Source: Streptomyces iranensis (GTDB lineage: Bacteria > Actinomycetota > Actinomycetes > Streptomycetales > Streptomycetaceae). From it: a stretch of 64,000 bases of DNA. Made by a program: the position numbers and the translations under genes. The stretch's first letter is position 1. Each line of letters begins with the position of its first letter. This document shows positions 42,189 to 50,004 of the stretch, one piece after another. Below the pieces are notes generated by a model. The model was not told the origin of the DNA and ran no database searches. It was given only the letters and a program-made list of their open reading frames with translations. Where the stretch lies: contig NZ_JAGGLR010000012.1 in NCBI RefSeq assembly GCF_017874715.1, forward strand, positions 62,001 through 126,000, given 5' to 3'.

Positions 42189-42815
42189 TCAGCCGGTGTC
42201 GGCCTTCAGTGGGGAAGAGACCAGACCGGAGTCCGGCGTGCCGTGCCGGGCCGCCGACCACCCGATCAGGGCTCCGCGCAGGGCGCCCATGAGGCGGGTG
42301 GCCGCCTCGTCCTCGGTTCGTCCGCTCTTGATGAGGTCGAGGATGTCCCGTGGGTCGAACAACGCGTTCCACAGATACAGGGCTTCGTCGCCGAGGTCTC
42401 CCAGACCGAGCTCCTCGGCCGTCTGCCGCAGTGGCTCGGTGAGCGCCTCGGCCTGCGGGGTGAGATAGCCGGTGCCCTCGCGAAGTCGCTCGAGGTAGCC
42501 GCGGTGCGAGCGCATCTGCGCCATCGCACCGCCGTGCTCGAGGACCAGGGACACCCAGTACCGCGACACCGCGTCGAGCTTGCGCATGCCCCGGGTGGTC
42601 TGCGCGGCACTGAAGTCCCTCAGTTCGGAGCCCACTTGGGCGCGGAAGGCGTGCAGGATCTCCTCCACGGAGGAGAAGTGGCGGTAGGCGGTCGCGGTGG
42701 ACACCTCGGCATGCTTGGCGATCTCCGCGAGGCTGACCGGGGTGGGCGAGTTCTCGAAGAGTCGTGCCGCCGCCTTGATGAGATGCCTGCGGTTGCGCTC
42801 GGTGTCACTGCGCAT
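42189..42815 (-). CDS. TetR-family regulator, end of the Pxp-like catabolic operon
   Basis: 208 residues from ATG 42815, eight bases after GAGGAGGAG; an ATG at 42851 overlapping the aminotransferase stop is less likely. The helix-turn-helix is RRHLIKAAARLFENSPTPVSLAEIAKHAEVSTATAYRHFSSVEEIL. The C-terminal half is the helical ligand domain. As the last gene of a minus-strand series it is the best local candidate to bind the three TGnGAA-N4-TTCnCA operators at 44879, 49087 and 49277. That link is inferred from position only. Confidence 0.9.
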   Translation of the reverse strand: MRSDTERNRRHLIKAAARLFENSPTPVSLAEIAKHAEVSTATAYRHFSSVEEILHAFRAQVGSELRDFSAAQTTRGMRKLDAVSRYWVSLVLEHGGAMAQMRSHRGYLERLREGTGYLTPQAEALTEPLRQTAEELGLGDLGDEALYLWNALFDPRDILDLIKSGRTEDEAATRLMGALRGALIGWSAARHGTPDSGLVSSPLKADTG

Positions 42816-42847
42816 GGGACGACTCCTCCTCGCGTCCGGGACGGCGT

Positions 42848-44017
42848 TCATCGCAGGGCGGCGAGGCCGTGGGCCAGCCTGCGGACGCCCTCGACGATGG
42901 ACTGCGGACCGGCGGCGTACGACAGGCGCAGGTGCCCCTCGCCCCGGGCCCCGAACTCGCTTCCGGGCCGGACGGCGACACCGTGCGTGCGCAGTGCCGC
43001 CACGACATCGACGGAGGGCAGGCCGAGGTCGTACCGCGGGAACTGGTAGAAGGCCCCCTCGGGCGCGCTGAGGGTGAGACCGGGTATCGAGGCCAGTTCC
43101 TTGCGCATGATCTCGCCGCGTTCCTCGTAGGCGGCGCGCATCCGGGCGACGTCATCCGCACAGCTTTCCACCGCGACGAGCGCGGCGTCCTGGATAAAGG
43201 TGTTCACCGACCCGTTGAAGGTGTTGTGGACGCGTGCGGCCGCCTGGACGAGGGGTGACGGGCCCCAGAGGTAACCCACGCGCCAGCCGGTCATCGCGTA
43301 ACTCTTGGAGAAGGTCTGGCAGTAGACGGTCCGCTCGCGCAGCCCGTCGACGGAGACCGCGGACGTGAAGGGCCGCCCGGTGTAATCCAGGTCGGAGTAG
43401 GCCTCGTCGGAGATGACGATCGTGGAGGTGCCGTCGAGCAGATCGGCGAGCGCGGAGAGTTCCTCGTGGCCGTGGACGATCCCGGTCGGGTTCACGGGGT
43501 TGCAGAAGACGAAGAGCCTGGCGTCGTCGAGGGCGGCGGCGAGCCGGTCGAGGTCCCAGTGCAGGTCCGGACCGAGCGGTACGGGGTCGACGACACCCCC
43601 GGCCATGGCGACGAGGTCGGCGTAGAGGGAGTAGGTGGGGTCGGGGATGACCACCTTGTCGCCGGGGTTGACGATGGAGAGGATCGAGGCGGCGAGGCCG
43701 GCGGTCCCGCCCTGGGTGATCAGGATGTCGGCGGCGGAGACCGGCGCTTCGGCGGTGGCGGCGAGCTTCCCGGCCAGTGCTTCGCGCAGGGCGGGTTCGC
43801 CGAGCAGCGGCGAGTAGTGGGTCCGTCCGGCTCGCAGCGAGGCCTGGGCCGCCTCGGTCACCGAGGGGGGAGTGTCGAAATCGGGTTCGCCCATGGCGAG
43901 GGAGACGAGGTCGGCCCGGGACTGCGGCTGCTGCGTCCGGCGGGACGCGGCCGCGATCCGGGCGACGGCGTCGGCGGTGGCGAACCGGGGCGGCTGCGTG
44001 GTGACGGTGGGCGGCAT
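42848..44017 (-). CDS. PLP-dependent class I/II aminotransferase
   Basis: 389 residues, fold type I. PLP and substrate residues are visible: TQGGTAGLAASILS, Asn176 in NPVNPTG, Asp204/Tyr207 in ISDEAYSDLDY and the Schiff-base lysine Lys238 in TFSKSYAMTGWRVGYLWG. The closing arginine lies in GEGHLRLSYA. AGGAGGAG precedes ATG 44017. It lies 23 bases after the SDR gene and 32 bases before the TetR gene. In this locus it probably removes the amino group of an amino acid released from a cyclic or amide precursor. Confidence 0.92.
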   Translation of the reverse strand: MPPTVTTQPPRFATADAVARIAAASRRTQQPQSRADLVSLAMGEPDFDTPPSVTEAAQASLRAGRTHYSPLLGEPALREALAGKLAATAEAPVSAADILITQGGTAGLAASILSIVNPGDKVVIPDPTYSLYADLVAMAGGVVDPVPLGPDLHWDLDRLAAALDDARLFVFCNPVNPTGIVHGHEELSALADLLDGTSTIVISDEAYSDLDYTGRPFTSAVSVDGLRERTVYCQTFSKSYAMTGWRVGYLWGPSPLVQAAARVHNTFNGSVNTFIQDAALVAVESCADDVARMRAAYEERGEIMRKELASIPGLTLSAPEGAFYQFPRYDLGLPSVDVVAALRTHGVAVRPGSEFGARGEGHLRLSYAAGPQSIVEGVRRLAHGLAALR

Positions 44018-44040
44018 GCGCTCCTCCTGGTGGCGGGTGG

Positions 44041-44838
44041 TCAGGCCGGCGGTGCGGCGTCGGCGGGCGCTCCGGCCCAGCGGCTGATCTCGAGGTCGTC
44101 GGAGGTGTCGCGCTGCCGGGTGGGGGCCACGACGATCTCCTGGAGGACGACGCGCTGGGGAAGGGTGACGGCGAGGCGGATGGCCTCGGCCACGTCTTCC
44201 GGCCGCACCATGGTGGCGCGCTCCTCCGGCTCCGGAGGCCGGGCGCGGTTGTCGAGGATGGGAGTGTCCGCTTCCCCGGGCAGCACGGTGATCGCTCGCA
44301 GCCCCTGGTTGCGGAAGGTGTTGTGCAGGAAGGTCATGAAGTTGCGGGCCCCGGCCTTGGCCGCACCGTAGGCGGCCCCGCCGAGCAGGTTGGGGTTGAC
44401 GGCGGCGAGCGAGGAGACGGTGACGATCGTCCCGGCGCCACGGCCGAGCATGTCGGGCAGGACGGCCTGGGTGAGCTGGAAGACCGCGGTGAGGTTCACG
44501 TCGAGGACCTGGCGCCACTCGTCGTGCGGGAGCCACTGCGGGTTGAGCACCGACGAGGCGCTCCCCGCGTTGTTCACCAGGATGTCGATCGGGCCGAGCG
44601 CGGCATGGACCTGTTCGACGACGCGGGTGACGTCCTCGGCGCGGGTGACATCCGCCGCGAGGGGAAGGGCGGTGCCGCCCTCGGCGCGGATCGTGGCCGC
44701 GACGGTGTCGAGGACCCGCTGTCTGCGGCCGAGCAGCACGGCCGTGGCGCCGTCGCGGGCGAGCAGCCGGGCGGTCTCGAGTCCCATCCCGCTGCCCGCT
44801 CCTGTGATGAGCGCGATCCTGCCGGCCGACGGTGTCAC
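44041..44838 (-). CDS. SDR-family oxidoreductase of the Pxp-like locus
   Basis: 265 residues. LITGAGSGMGLETARLLA is the cofactor motif (Met in place of the usual Ile). NNAGSAS, VTVSSLAAVNPNLL and YGAAKAGARNFMTF give the Asn-Ser-Tyr-Lys set. I choose GTG 44838 directly after a GGAGGAGGAG run; ATG 44859 and 44871 are in frame but upstream of that run. A perfect operator-like inverted repeat lies 41 bases upstream and overlaps the pxpC-like stop. So this gene, the aminotransferase and the TetR gene can be expressed from an internal promoter. Confidence 0.9.
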   Translation of the reverse strand: MTPSAGRIALITGAGSGMGLETARLLARDGATAVLLGRRQRVLDTVAATIRAEGGTALPLAADVTRAEDVTRVVEQVHAALGPIDILVNNAGSASSVLNPQWLPHDEWRQVLDVNLTAVFQLTQAVLPDMLGRGAGTIVTVSSLAAVNPNLLGGAAYGAAKAGARNFMTFLHNTFRNQGLRAITVLPGEADTPILDNRARPPEPEERATMVRPEDVAEAIRLAVTLPQRVVLQEIVVAPTRQRDTSDDLEISRWAGAPADAAPPA

Positions 44839-44878
44839 CGCTCCTCCTCCATGATTCATCTGCGATCCCAATTACAAG

Positions 44879-44894
44879 TGAGAATATCTTCTCA
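44879..44894. promoter_or_regulatory. Operator-like inverted repeat, internal to the Pxp-like operon
   Basis: TGAGAATATCTTCTCA: perfect 6-base arms with an N4 spacer. It overlaps the pxpC-like stop codon. It matches 13 of 16 bases of the site at 49087-49102. Confidence 0.68.
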
Positions 44895-45896
44895 TTTAGT
44901 GTGTGACAAGGGTTCCTTGAAGCCGAGGGCGCCGAACGCCTCGGCGGCGGCATGCCCGAGGGCCCTGACCTCCGCCGCGCGCCGCGCGAACCGCCGCAGC
45001 GAGCTCTCCCGGTCGATCCAGCGGAACCGCAGTTCCCGGCCGGGGCCGGCCTGCCCGAGCATCGGCAACGAGGCACGCGCGGCAACGCCGACGATCGGAT
45101 AGCCCGCGGTCAGGCTCCGGTAGCGGCCGAGCACGATCAGCTCATCCGCGTGCGGGATCTGCAGCGCGCCGATGGGCACCCCGTGCGAGACGATCTCGGC
45201 GTCGGTGTCCGGATGCAGTACGGGGCCGTCGAGACGGAGTCCGACGTGGTTGGAGCGAGGGGTGACGACGTAGGCCGACTCCTCGACCATCTCGCGGATG
45301 CCGGGGACCGCGTGGATGCCATGGCTGGCGACGACGTCGATGACCCAGGGGCCGTCGTCGAAGCGGGGCACGGGGACGGGGAGCCGGAACAACGGCGGCT
45401 CGAACAGACTGCGGCCGAATCCGCCGAACCCCGTTTCCAGCAGTACACGAGAGCCCGGGGCAAGGTTCTGCCCGAATCCCATCCGGGCGTCCGGGGCCGC
45501 GCTGCCCAGCAGCGTCCGCGAGGTCATTCTGCCGTTCACGGCCAGATAGACCCGGGCTCCCCTGTTCATATCACCGCGGACCCGTACCTCGTGCCCGGCG
45601 GGAACGACCAGCGGCGACCAGCCCTCGACCGGCCCGCCCGCGACGGTGACCCGGGCGGGAGCTCCGGTCACGGCGACCAGGACGTCCTCGTCGGGCACGA
45701 GCGCCAGCTCGCCTCCGAGATTCTCGATCAGGGTCGCACTGCGGGCGTTGCCCACCAGGAGGTTCGCGACGGTTGCCGAGTGCTGGTCGGCGGCGCCGCC
45801 GGTGGGCACTCCGCGGCGTTCGGTGTCGCGTCGGCCGAGGTCCTGGAACGTCGTGATCCAGCCGGTGCCGGTGATCTCGAGTGCCACGGTCTTCAT
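44892..45896 (-). CDS. PxpC/KipA-like biotin-dependent carboxyltransferase-fold protein
   Basis: 334 residues, full length for 5-oxoprolinase subunit C. TFQDLGRRDTERRGVPTGGAAD occupies the place of the usual TVQDLGR...GVPxSGAMD, so the SGAMD motif has become GGAAD. VANLLVGNARSATLIENLGG, GARVYLAVNGRMTSRTLLGS and SNHVGLRLDGPVL fit the family. It overlaps the pxpB-like stop as ATGA. It presumably forms a complex with the adjacent B and A homologues to open a cyclic amide using ATP. The altered motif suggests a substrate other than 5-oxoproline. Confidence 0.88.
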   Translation of the reverse strand: MKTVALEITGTGWITTFQDLGRRDTERRGVPTGGAADQHSATVANLLVGNARSATLIENLGGELALVPDEDVLVAVTGAPARVTVAGGPVEGWSPLVVPAGHEVRVRGDMNRGARVYLAVNGRMTSRTLLGSAAPDARMGFGQNLAPGSRVLLETGFGGFGRSLFEPPLFRLPVPVPRFDDGPWVIDVVASHGIHAVPGIREMVEESAYVVTPRSNHVGLRLDGPVLHPDTDAEIVSHGVPIGALQIPHADELIVLGRYRSLTAGYPIVGVAARASLPMLGQAGPGRELRFRWIDRESSLRRFARRAAEVRALGHAAAEAFGALGFKEPLSHTK

Positions 45897-46630
45897 GCGC
45901 CCTCCCCCGTCGGCAGCGGGAAACCGGCCTTCAGCGCCTCGGCTTCATCCCGTGTGACGGGCACGAAGCGCACGATGTCGCCCGTCCCGAACGCCGCCGG
46001 GTCAGGGCGGGAGATGTCGACGATGGTGTGCGGAGTGCGGCCGACGACCCGCCAGCCGGTCGGCCCCGGGAACGGCTGAATGATCGCGTTGGTACCGGCG
46101 ATCATGACGGCTCCGGGAGCGACGTCCGTCCGTGGCTCGGCACGGCGGCGCACCGGCCCGGGTACCTTCAGACCGTCCATCATCGGGGCCATCGCCGCGC
46201 CGAGGAGAGCGACGGTGAAGGTGGACTCCGCGATCGCCTCGACGACCTCGGCAGGCGCGAGTCCCAGTTCTCCGGCGACGGAGGCCAGGTCGGGACCGCT
46301 GTCGTGGTCGAAGACGACGGGAATCGCGAAGGTCCGTACGGCTCGCCCGCCGTCCGTGGTACTCGACGGGGAGGGCGCCCACCGCGCCACCAGACGAGCC
46401 GCGTACTCCACGTGCTGGAGCGCGGTCCGCAGCGGATCGAACTCGATGAGCAGGGATTCGAGACCGGAGACGACGTCGAGCACACCGTGCGGGCGGTGCG
46501 CCAGGAACCGGTCGCGGAAGGCGACGGTCGCGGCTCTGCGGATGGCCTGGTCGGCGTGGGGGATGGTCACCATCACCGCCGAGTCCCCGAAGGGTTCGAC
46601 GGTGATGGCGCCGTACTGTGCTGTGGTCAT
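45893..46630 (-). CDS. PxpB/KipI-like subunit with altered active-site loop
   Basis: 245 residues of the 5-oxoprolinase subunit B family. EPFGDSAVMVTI near the start and AIPVVFDHDSGPDLASVAGELGL are normal family landmarks. The usual His...GFxPGFxYLGGL loop is replaced by AESTFTVALLGAAMAPMMDGL, so both the His and the GFxPGF motif are gone. PGAVMIAGTNAIIQPFPGPTGWRVVGRTP then resumes the family pattern. It lies 18 bases after the pxpA-like gene. It is very likely a complex partner, but with a remodelled pocket. Confidence 0.87.
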   Translation of the reverse strand: MTTAQYGAITVEPFGDSAVMVTIPHADQAIRRAATVAFRDRFLAHRPHGVLDVVSGLESLLIEFDPLRTALQHVEYAARLVARWAPSPSSTTDGGRAVRTFAIPVVFDHDSGPDLASVAGELGLAPAEVVEAIAESTFTVALLGAAMAPMMDGLKVPGPVRRRAEPRTDVAPGAVMIAGTNAIIQPFPGPTGWRVVGRTPHTIVDISRPDPAAFGTGDIVRFVPVTRDEAEALKAGFPLPTGEGA

Positions 46631-46648
46631 CGCCTGGTGCGCCCGACG

Positions 46649-47464
46649 TCAGCCGGCGAGCGCGGCCTCCGTCTTCTCTGCCTTCTCCGCCAGGACGTCC
46701 CGCAGTCCGGTGACCCGTATGTCGGCGGCGTCCAGTGCTGCCCGCACAGCGGTGCCGTTCTCCAGCACGGTCGGGTGGTCACCGTGCAGGAGCAGGACGT
46801 CCGCGTCATGGCCGAGGGGGACCACATTGCCGTTGACCGAGCGGACCGTGCCCTCCTGCACGACCTGGGCCGAGCGCCGGCCGATGAGTTCGGGGTCGTA
46901 GATCAGGCCGCCCTCGTGCGAGCGGGACACCGGCATGCCGTCGTCGCCGTAACCGCGGTCGGCCAGGAAGACGTAGCCGACCTCGAGGCCGCGCTTGCGG
47001 GACTCCTCGGCGAGCAGGCCGCGCTGACAGATGACGATGTAGTCGGTGTTGTACGCGGCGATCGCGTCGGTGATGGCCCGCGCGTGCTTGGCGTCCGTCT
47101 GGGCGATGGAGCCCATACGGCCGTGCGGGGCCACATGGCTGATGGTGCCGCCGTGCACCCGGGCGAAGGCGTCGAGCGCGCCGAGCTGGTAGAGGACGTC
47201 CGTACGGATCTCCTCCTCGGTGGCCTCGATGAGCCGGCGGCCGAAGCCGACGAGGTCCGGGTAGCCGGGGTGGGCGCCGAGCTCGATGCCCCGCTCGACA
47301 CAGTCGGCGACGGTGCGGTCCATGATGCGCGGGTCACCGGCGTGGAAGCCGCACGCGATGTTCGAGGAGGTGACGAGGGTGAGCAGGGCGGCGTCGTCGC
47401 CGATCGTGTAGTTGCCGAAGCTCTCGCCGAGATCGGCGACGACGGCTACGGAATTGCTTCCCAT
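46649..47464 (-). CDS. PxpA/LamB-YcsF-like subunit with altered motifs
   Basis: 271 residues. The family's opening DLNxDxGExFG appears as VVADLGESFGNYTIGDD, lacking the usual Asn. SNIACGFHAGDPRIM and GAHPGYPDLVGFGRR are normal. The normally invariant KPHGALYN segment is VAPHGRMGSIAQ, so its Lys, Leu, Tyr and Asn are missing. GYVFLADRGYGDDG resembles the family's ADRxY region. Canonical PxpA starts ATP-driven opening of 5-oxoproline with PxpB and PxpC. Here all three genes deviate in parallel, so I infer a related lactam or amide substrate. It lies 52 bases after the MFS gene. Confidence 0.88.
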   Translation of the reverse strand: MGSNSVAVVADLGESFGNYTIGDDAALLTLVTSSNIACGFHAGDPRIMDRTVADCVERGIELGAHPGYPDLVGFGRRLIEATEEEIRTDVLYQLGALDAFARVHGGTISHVAPHGRMGSIAQTDAKHARAITDAIAAYNTDYIVICQRGLLAEESRKRGLEVGYVFLADRGYGDDGMPVSRSHEGGLIYDPELIGRRSAQVVQEGTVRSVNGNVVPLGHDADVLLLHGDHPTVLENGTAVRAALDAADIRVTGLRDVLAEKAEKTEAALAG

Positions 47465-47516
47465 GAGGTGTCTCCTGAGGTAGGGGCGGGCGCCGAGTGG
47501 GATGCCGCCGGGTGGC

Positions 47517-48893
47517 TCAGTGGCCGGCGAGGGGCCGGCCCCTGGTCTCGCGCACGAAGGCGACAGTGGCCAAGGTGATCAGAGCGGTGAGGATGGAGGC
47601 GTAGGCGGGGATCATGTTGGAGCCGGTCGATTCGATCAGCTCGGTCATCAGCAGGGGGGCGCTGCCGCCGAAGATGATGGTCGAGATGGAGAACCCGATG
47701 CTGTAGGCGGAGTAGCGCACGCTGGTCGGAAACATCTCGGCGAGCGCGGTGTGGACGACGGCGGCGTGCCCGGAGAAGGCGATCGCCAGCACGATGGTGC
47801 CGATACAGGCAAGCCCGAACTCGCCCGTGGTGAGGAGCCGGAACATCGGGTACGAGACGGCGGCCATGGCCACGGCCGATCCGGCCAGGACGGGTTTGCG
47901 GCCGATCCGGTCCGACAGGCGGGCCATGACCGGGATGCATATGGCGATGGCGATCAGGCTGAACGCCGTGACCATGAGGGCTCGCAGCATGGAGAAGTCG
48001 TGCTCGCCGAGCGAGGTCTTCAGGTACGTCGGCATGTAGACGAAGAGCAGGTAGTAGCCGGGGCCGTTGAGCGCGGGGAGGAAGATGGTCAGCCCGATCG
48101 CCTTCAGGTGGCGCGGCGAGCTCAGCGCCTCCCGCAGCGGGTTGCGCGCTACCGTCCTCTGTTCGCGCAGCGCCTCGAAATGAGGGGTTTCCTCCAGCCG
48201 GCGGCGGATGTAGAAGCCGATGTACCCGAGGGGGACGGCCAGGAGGAACGGCAGACGCCAGCCCCATGAGGTCATCGAGTCGTCGCCGAGCGCGGTGATG
48301 AGGATGGCGGAGAAGGCACTGCCGAACATCAGGGCGATGAACGAGCCCACGGCGATGAAGCTCATCATGTAGTTGCGGCGCGCGTCGGGGGCGTACTCGC
48401 CGACGAAGGACATCGCACCGGCCACCTCGCCGCCCGCCGAGAAGCCCTGGAGCACCCGCAGCAGGACCAGGAGGACGGGCGCCGCGATGCCGATGACCGA
48501 GTGGGAGGGGATCAGCCCGATCGCCGCGGTCGCCGTACTGATGAGGACCAGCAGGGTGGCCAGGAGGGACTTCCGGCCGATCTTGTCACCGAGGTATCCG
48601 CAGATGACGCTGCCGAACGGGCGGGCGACAAAGCTGATCAGGAAGCCGACGTTGGTGAGGAAGAGGTTGCCGGCCTCGGCCTCCCCCATGATGTCGATCG
48701 CGAGATAGGTGACGAGCAGGCCGTAGATGCCGTAGTCGTACCACTCGACGAAGGACCCGATCGCGCCCGCGAAGGTGGCTTTGCGGACCACCTTGTCATC
48801 GGCGGAGACGACATTGGCGGCTGCCGTATCGAACTGGCCCGGCACCGCCTCCGGACGGGCTGATGTGGTGTCAAGCCGATCTGACGCTGTCAT
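47517..48893 (-). CDS. MFS metabolite:H+ symporter, first gene of the Pxp-like operon
   Basis: 458 residues with about 12 membrane segments. AGAIGSFVEWYDYGIYGLL is the typical MHS-family helix 1. GYLGDKIGRKSLLA is motif A, VLQGFSAGGEVAGAMSFVGEYAP is the helix 4-5 signature and ARLSDRIGRKPVLAG is the second motif A. It probably imports the compound degraded by the locus, likely a carboxylate or zwitterion as is usual for MHS carriers. Divergent from the RraA-like gene; an operator-like repeat lies 194 bases upstream. Confidence 0.92.
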   Translation of the reverse strand: MTASDRLDTTSARPEAVPGQFDTAAANVVSADDKVVRKATFAGAIGSFVEWYDYGIYGLLVTYLAIDIMGEAEAGNLFLTNVGFLISFVARPFGSVICGYLGDKIGRKSLLATLLVLISTATAAIGLIPSHSVIGIAAPVLLVLLRVLQGFSAGGEVAGAMSFVGEYAPDARRNYMMSFIAVGSFIALMFGSAFSAILITALGDDSMTSWGWRLPFLLAVPLGYIGFYIRRRLEETPHFEALREQRTVARNPLREALSSPRHLKAIGLTIFLPALNGPGYYLLFVYMPTYLKTSLGEHDFSMLRALMVTAFSLIAIAICIPVMARLSDRIGRKPVLAGSAVAMAAVSYPMFRLLTTGEFGLACIGTIVLAIAFSGHAAVVHTALAEMFPTSVRYSAYSIGFSISTIIFGGSAPLLMTELIESTGSNMIPAYASILTALITLATVAFVRETRGRPLAGH

Positions 48894-49086
48894 ACGCGTT
48901 CACTTTCGGTGTCGCGGACTCCGGGAAGGGTGTCCTGAAGAAGGATCGTGAGCTGAGCCTGGTAGCCGCCGGCAGCCGCGGTGAGGGTGGCTTCTGGATG
49001 TTCAGGAACCCGTCCGTCCAGGGCTCGCGGTGGTCCGTGCCGGACCGCTCGTCGCGACGGTTCCAAGGTGCGACTTGAATCGCGAA

Positions 49087-49102
49087 TGAGAATAGATTCG
49101 CA
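49087..49102. promoter_or_regulatory. Operator-like repeat upstream of the MFS gene
   Basis: TGAGAATAGATTCGCA, with the same TGnGAA-N4-TTCnCA layout and 13 of 16 bases identical to 44879-44894. It is embedded in a wider GCGAAT-N8-ATTCGC inverted repeat at 49082-49101. Confidence 0.65.
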
Positions 49103-49276
49103 TTCTTGGGGCGGTCAAGGGTCCGCGTTGCCCCCACGTTAACCCCTCACCTCCGCCGCACTTCCGTCCCGAATTGTCGGAGTTGCCCATACGATCGGGA
49201 ACGGCTCCGGTGGCCCACTCCCCCACACCGGCCCTTGTCCTGCGGCGCGGAGCGATGCAGACTGACACCCATGAAA

Positions 49277-49292
49277 CGCGAAAACTTTCGCA
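49277..49292. promoter_or_regulatory. Operator-like repeat upstream of the RraA-like gene
   Basis: CGCGAAAACTTTCGCA contains the perfect palindrome GCGAAA-AC-TTTCGC and keeps the N4-spaced GAA/TTC core of the other two sites. It lies 74 bases before the start at 49366. Confidence 0.58.
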
Positions 49293-49365
49293 TTTTCTAT
49301 GCCGTACGACACCGTCGCCGGCGCGCTTCCTCCCTCGCGCCGGACACCATCCGAAGGAGCCCTCG

Positions 49366-50004
49366 ATGACTCAGGACAACGTGCGCGTGACACCCTCATG
49401 GGAGCGCGTCGACGGGCAGCTGCTGGACCGGTTCCGCGCCCACTCCGTGGCCAACCTCGGCGATGCGCTCGACCGGCTGAACATCGTCGACGGCGGCATC
49501 GCACCCGTCTGGCAGGGCGCCAAGGCCGTCGGAACCGCCCTTCCGGTCCTGACCGTCGCCGGGGACAACAAGGCGGTGATCGCGGCACTCGAGCACATCC
49601 GCCCCGGCGACATCCTCGTCATCAACGCCTTCGGCCACGACGGGCGCGCCGTCATCGGGGACAACCTCGCCCAGCGCTTCGCCGCGTACGGGGCCGTCGG
49701 CGCGATCGTCGACGGCTACGTCCGCGACGCCGCGATCATCGGGGAACTCGGCGTCCCGGTCTTCGCCCGGGGGCTCACCCCCGCCGGCCCGTTCAAGAAC
49801 GGGCCCGGCGCCATCGGCGAACCGGTCGCCATCGGCGGCGTCGTGGTGAACCCCGGAGACATCGTCGCGGCCGACGGGGACGGCGTCATCGTCATCCCGC
49901 CCCACCGGGCCCACGAGGCACTGACGTCGGTCCAGGAGATCGTCGCCCGCGAGGCCGCACTGGACGCCGAGGTCGAGGCACTGCGGAACGCGGGCGTCCG
50001 ATGA
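49366..50004 (+). CDS. RraA-family aldolase/decarboxylase-like protein
   Basis: 212 residues. Members include 4-hydroxy-4-methyl-2-oxoglutarate/4-carboxy-4-hydroxy-2-oxoadipate aldolases and oxaloacetate decarboxylases, as well as the RNase E inhibitor. The metal and substrate region reads GDNLAQRFAAYGAVGAIVDGYVRDAAII, with the conserved Gly-Asp-Asn and Asp-Gly-x-x-Arg-Asp. Then come PVFARG and PGDIVAADGDGVIVIP. GAAGGAG precedes ATG 49366. Its stop overlaps the next start (ATGA). In a catabolic locus, a pyruvate-releasing aldolase or decarboxylase role is likely. Confidence 0.92.
   Translation: MTQDNVRVTPSWERVDGQLLDRFRAHSVANLGDALDRLNIVDGGIAPVWQGAKAVGTALPVLTVAGDNKAVIAALEHIRPGDILVINAFGHDGRAVIGDNLAQRFAAYGAVGAIVDGYVRDAAIIGELGVPVFARGLTPAGPFKNGPGAIGEPVAIGGVVVNPGDIVAADGDGVIVIPPHRAHEALTSVQEIVAREAALDAEVEALRNAGVR

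Larger units (their letters stand above)
48894..49365. other. Divergent intergenic control region, 472 bases
   Basis: There is no plausible gene here. It holds two of the three related operator-like repeats, at 49087-49102 and 49277-49292. There is also a local AT-rich stretch near 49080-49105 that could contain the MFS promoter, unlike the surrounding GC-rich sequence. Confidence 0.7.

Noticed and set aside
40398..43049. An 883-codon plus-strand open frame
   Set aside because: It is antisense to the highly conserved glutamate dehydrogenase and a TetR gene. Its composition is a typical GC-rich shadow with no family motif.
44892..47464. Simple annotation as 5-oxoprolinase PxpABC
   Set aside because: All three subunits lack motifs that I know as near-invariant in that enzyme, so I kept family-level names and left gene symbols empty.
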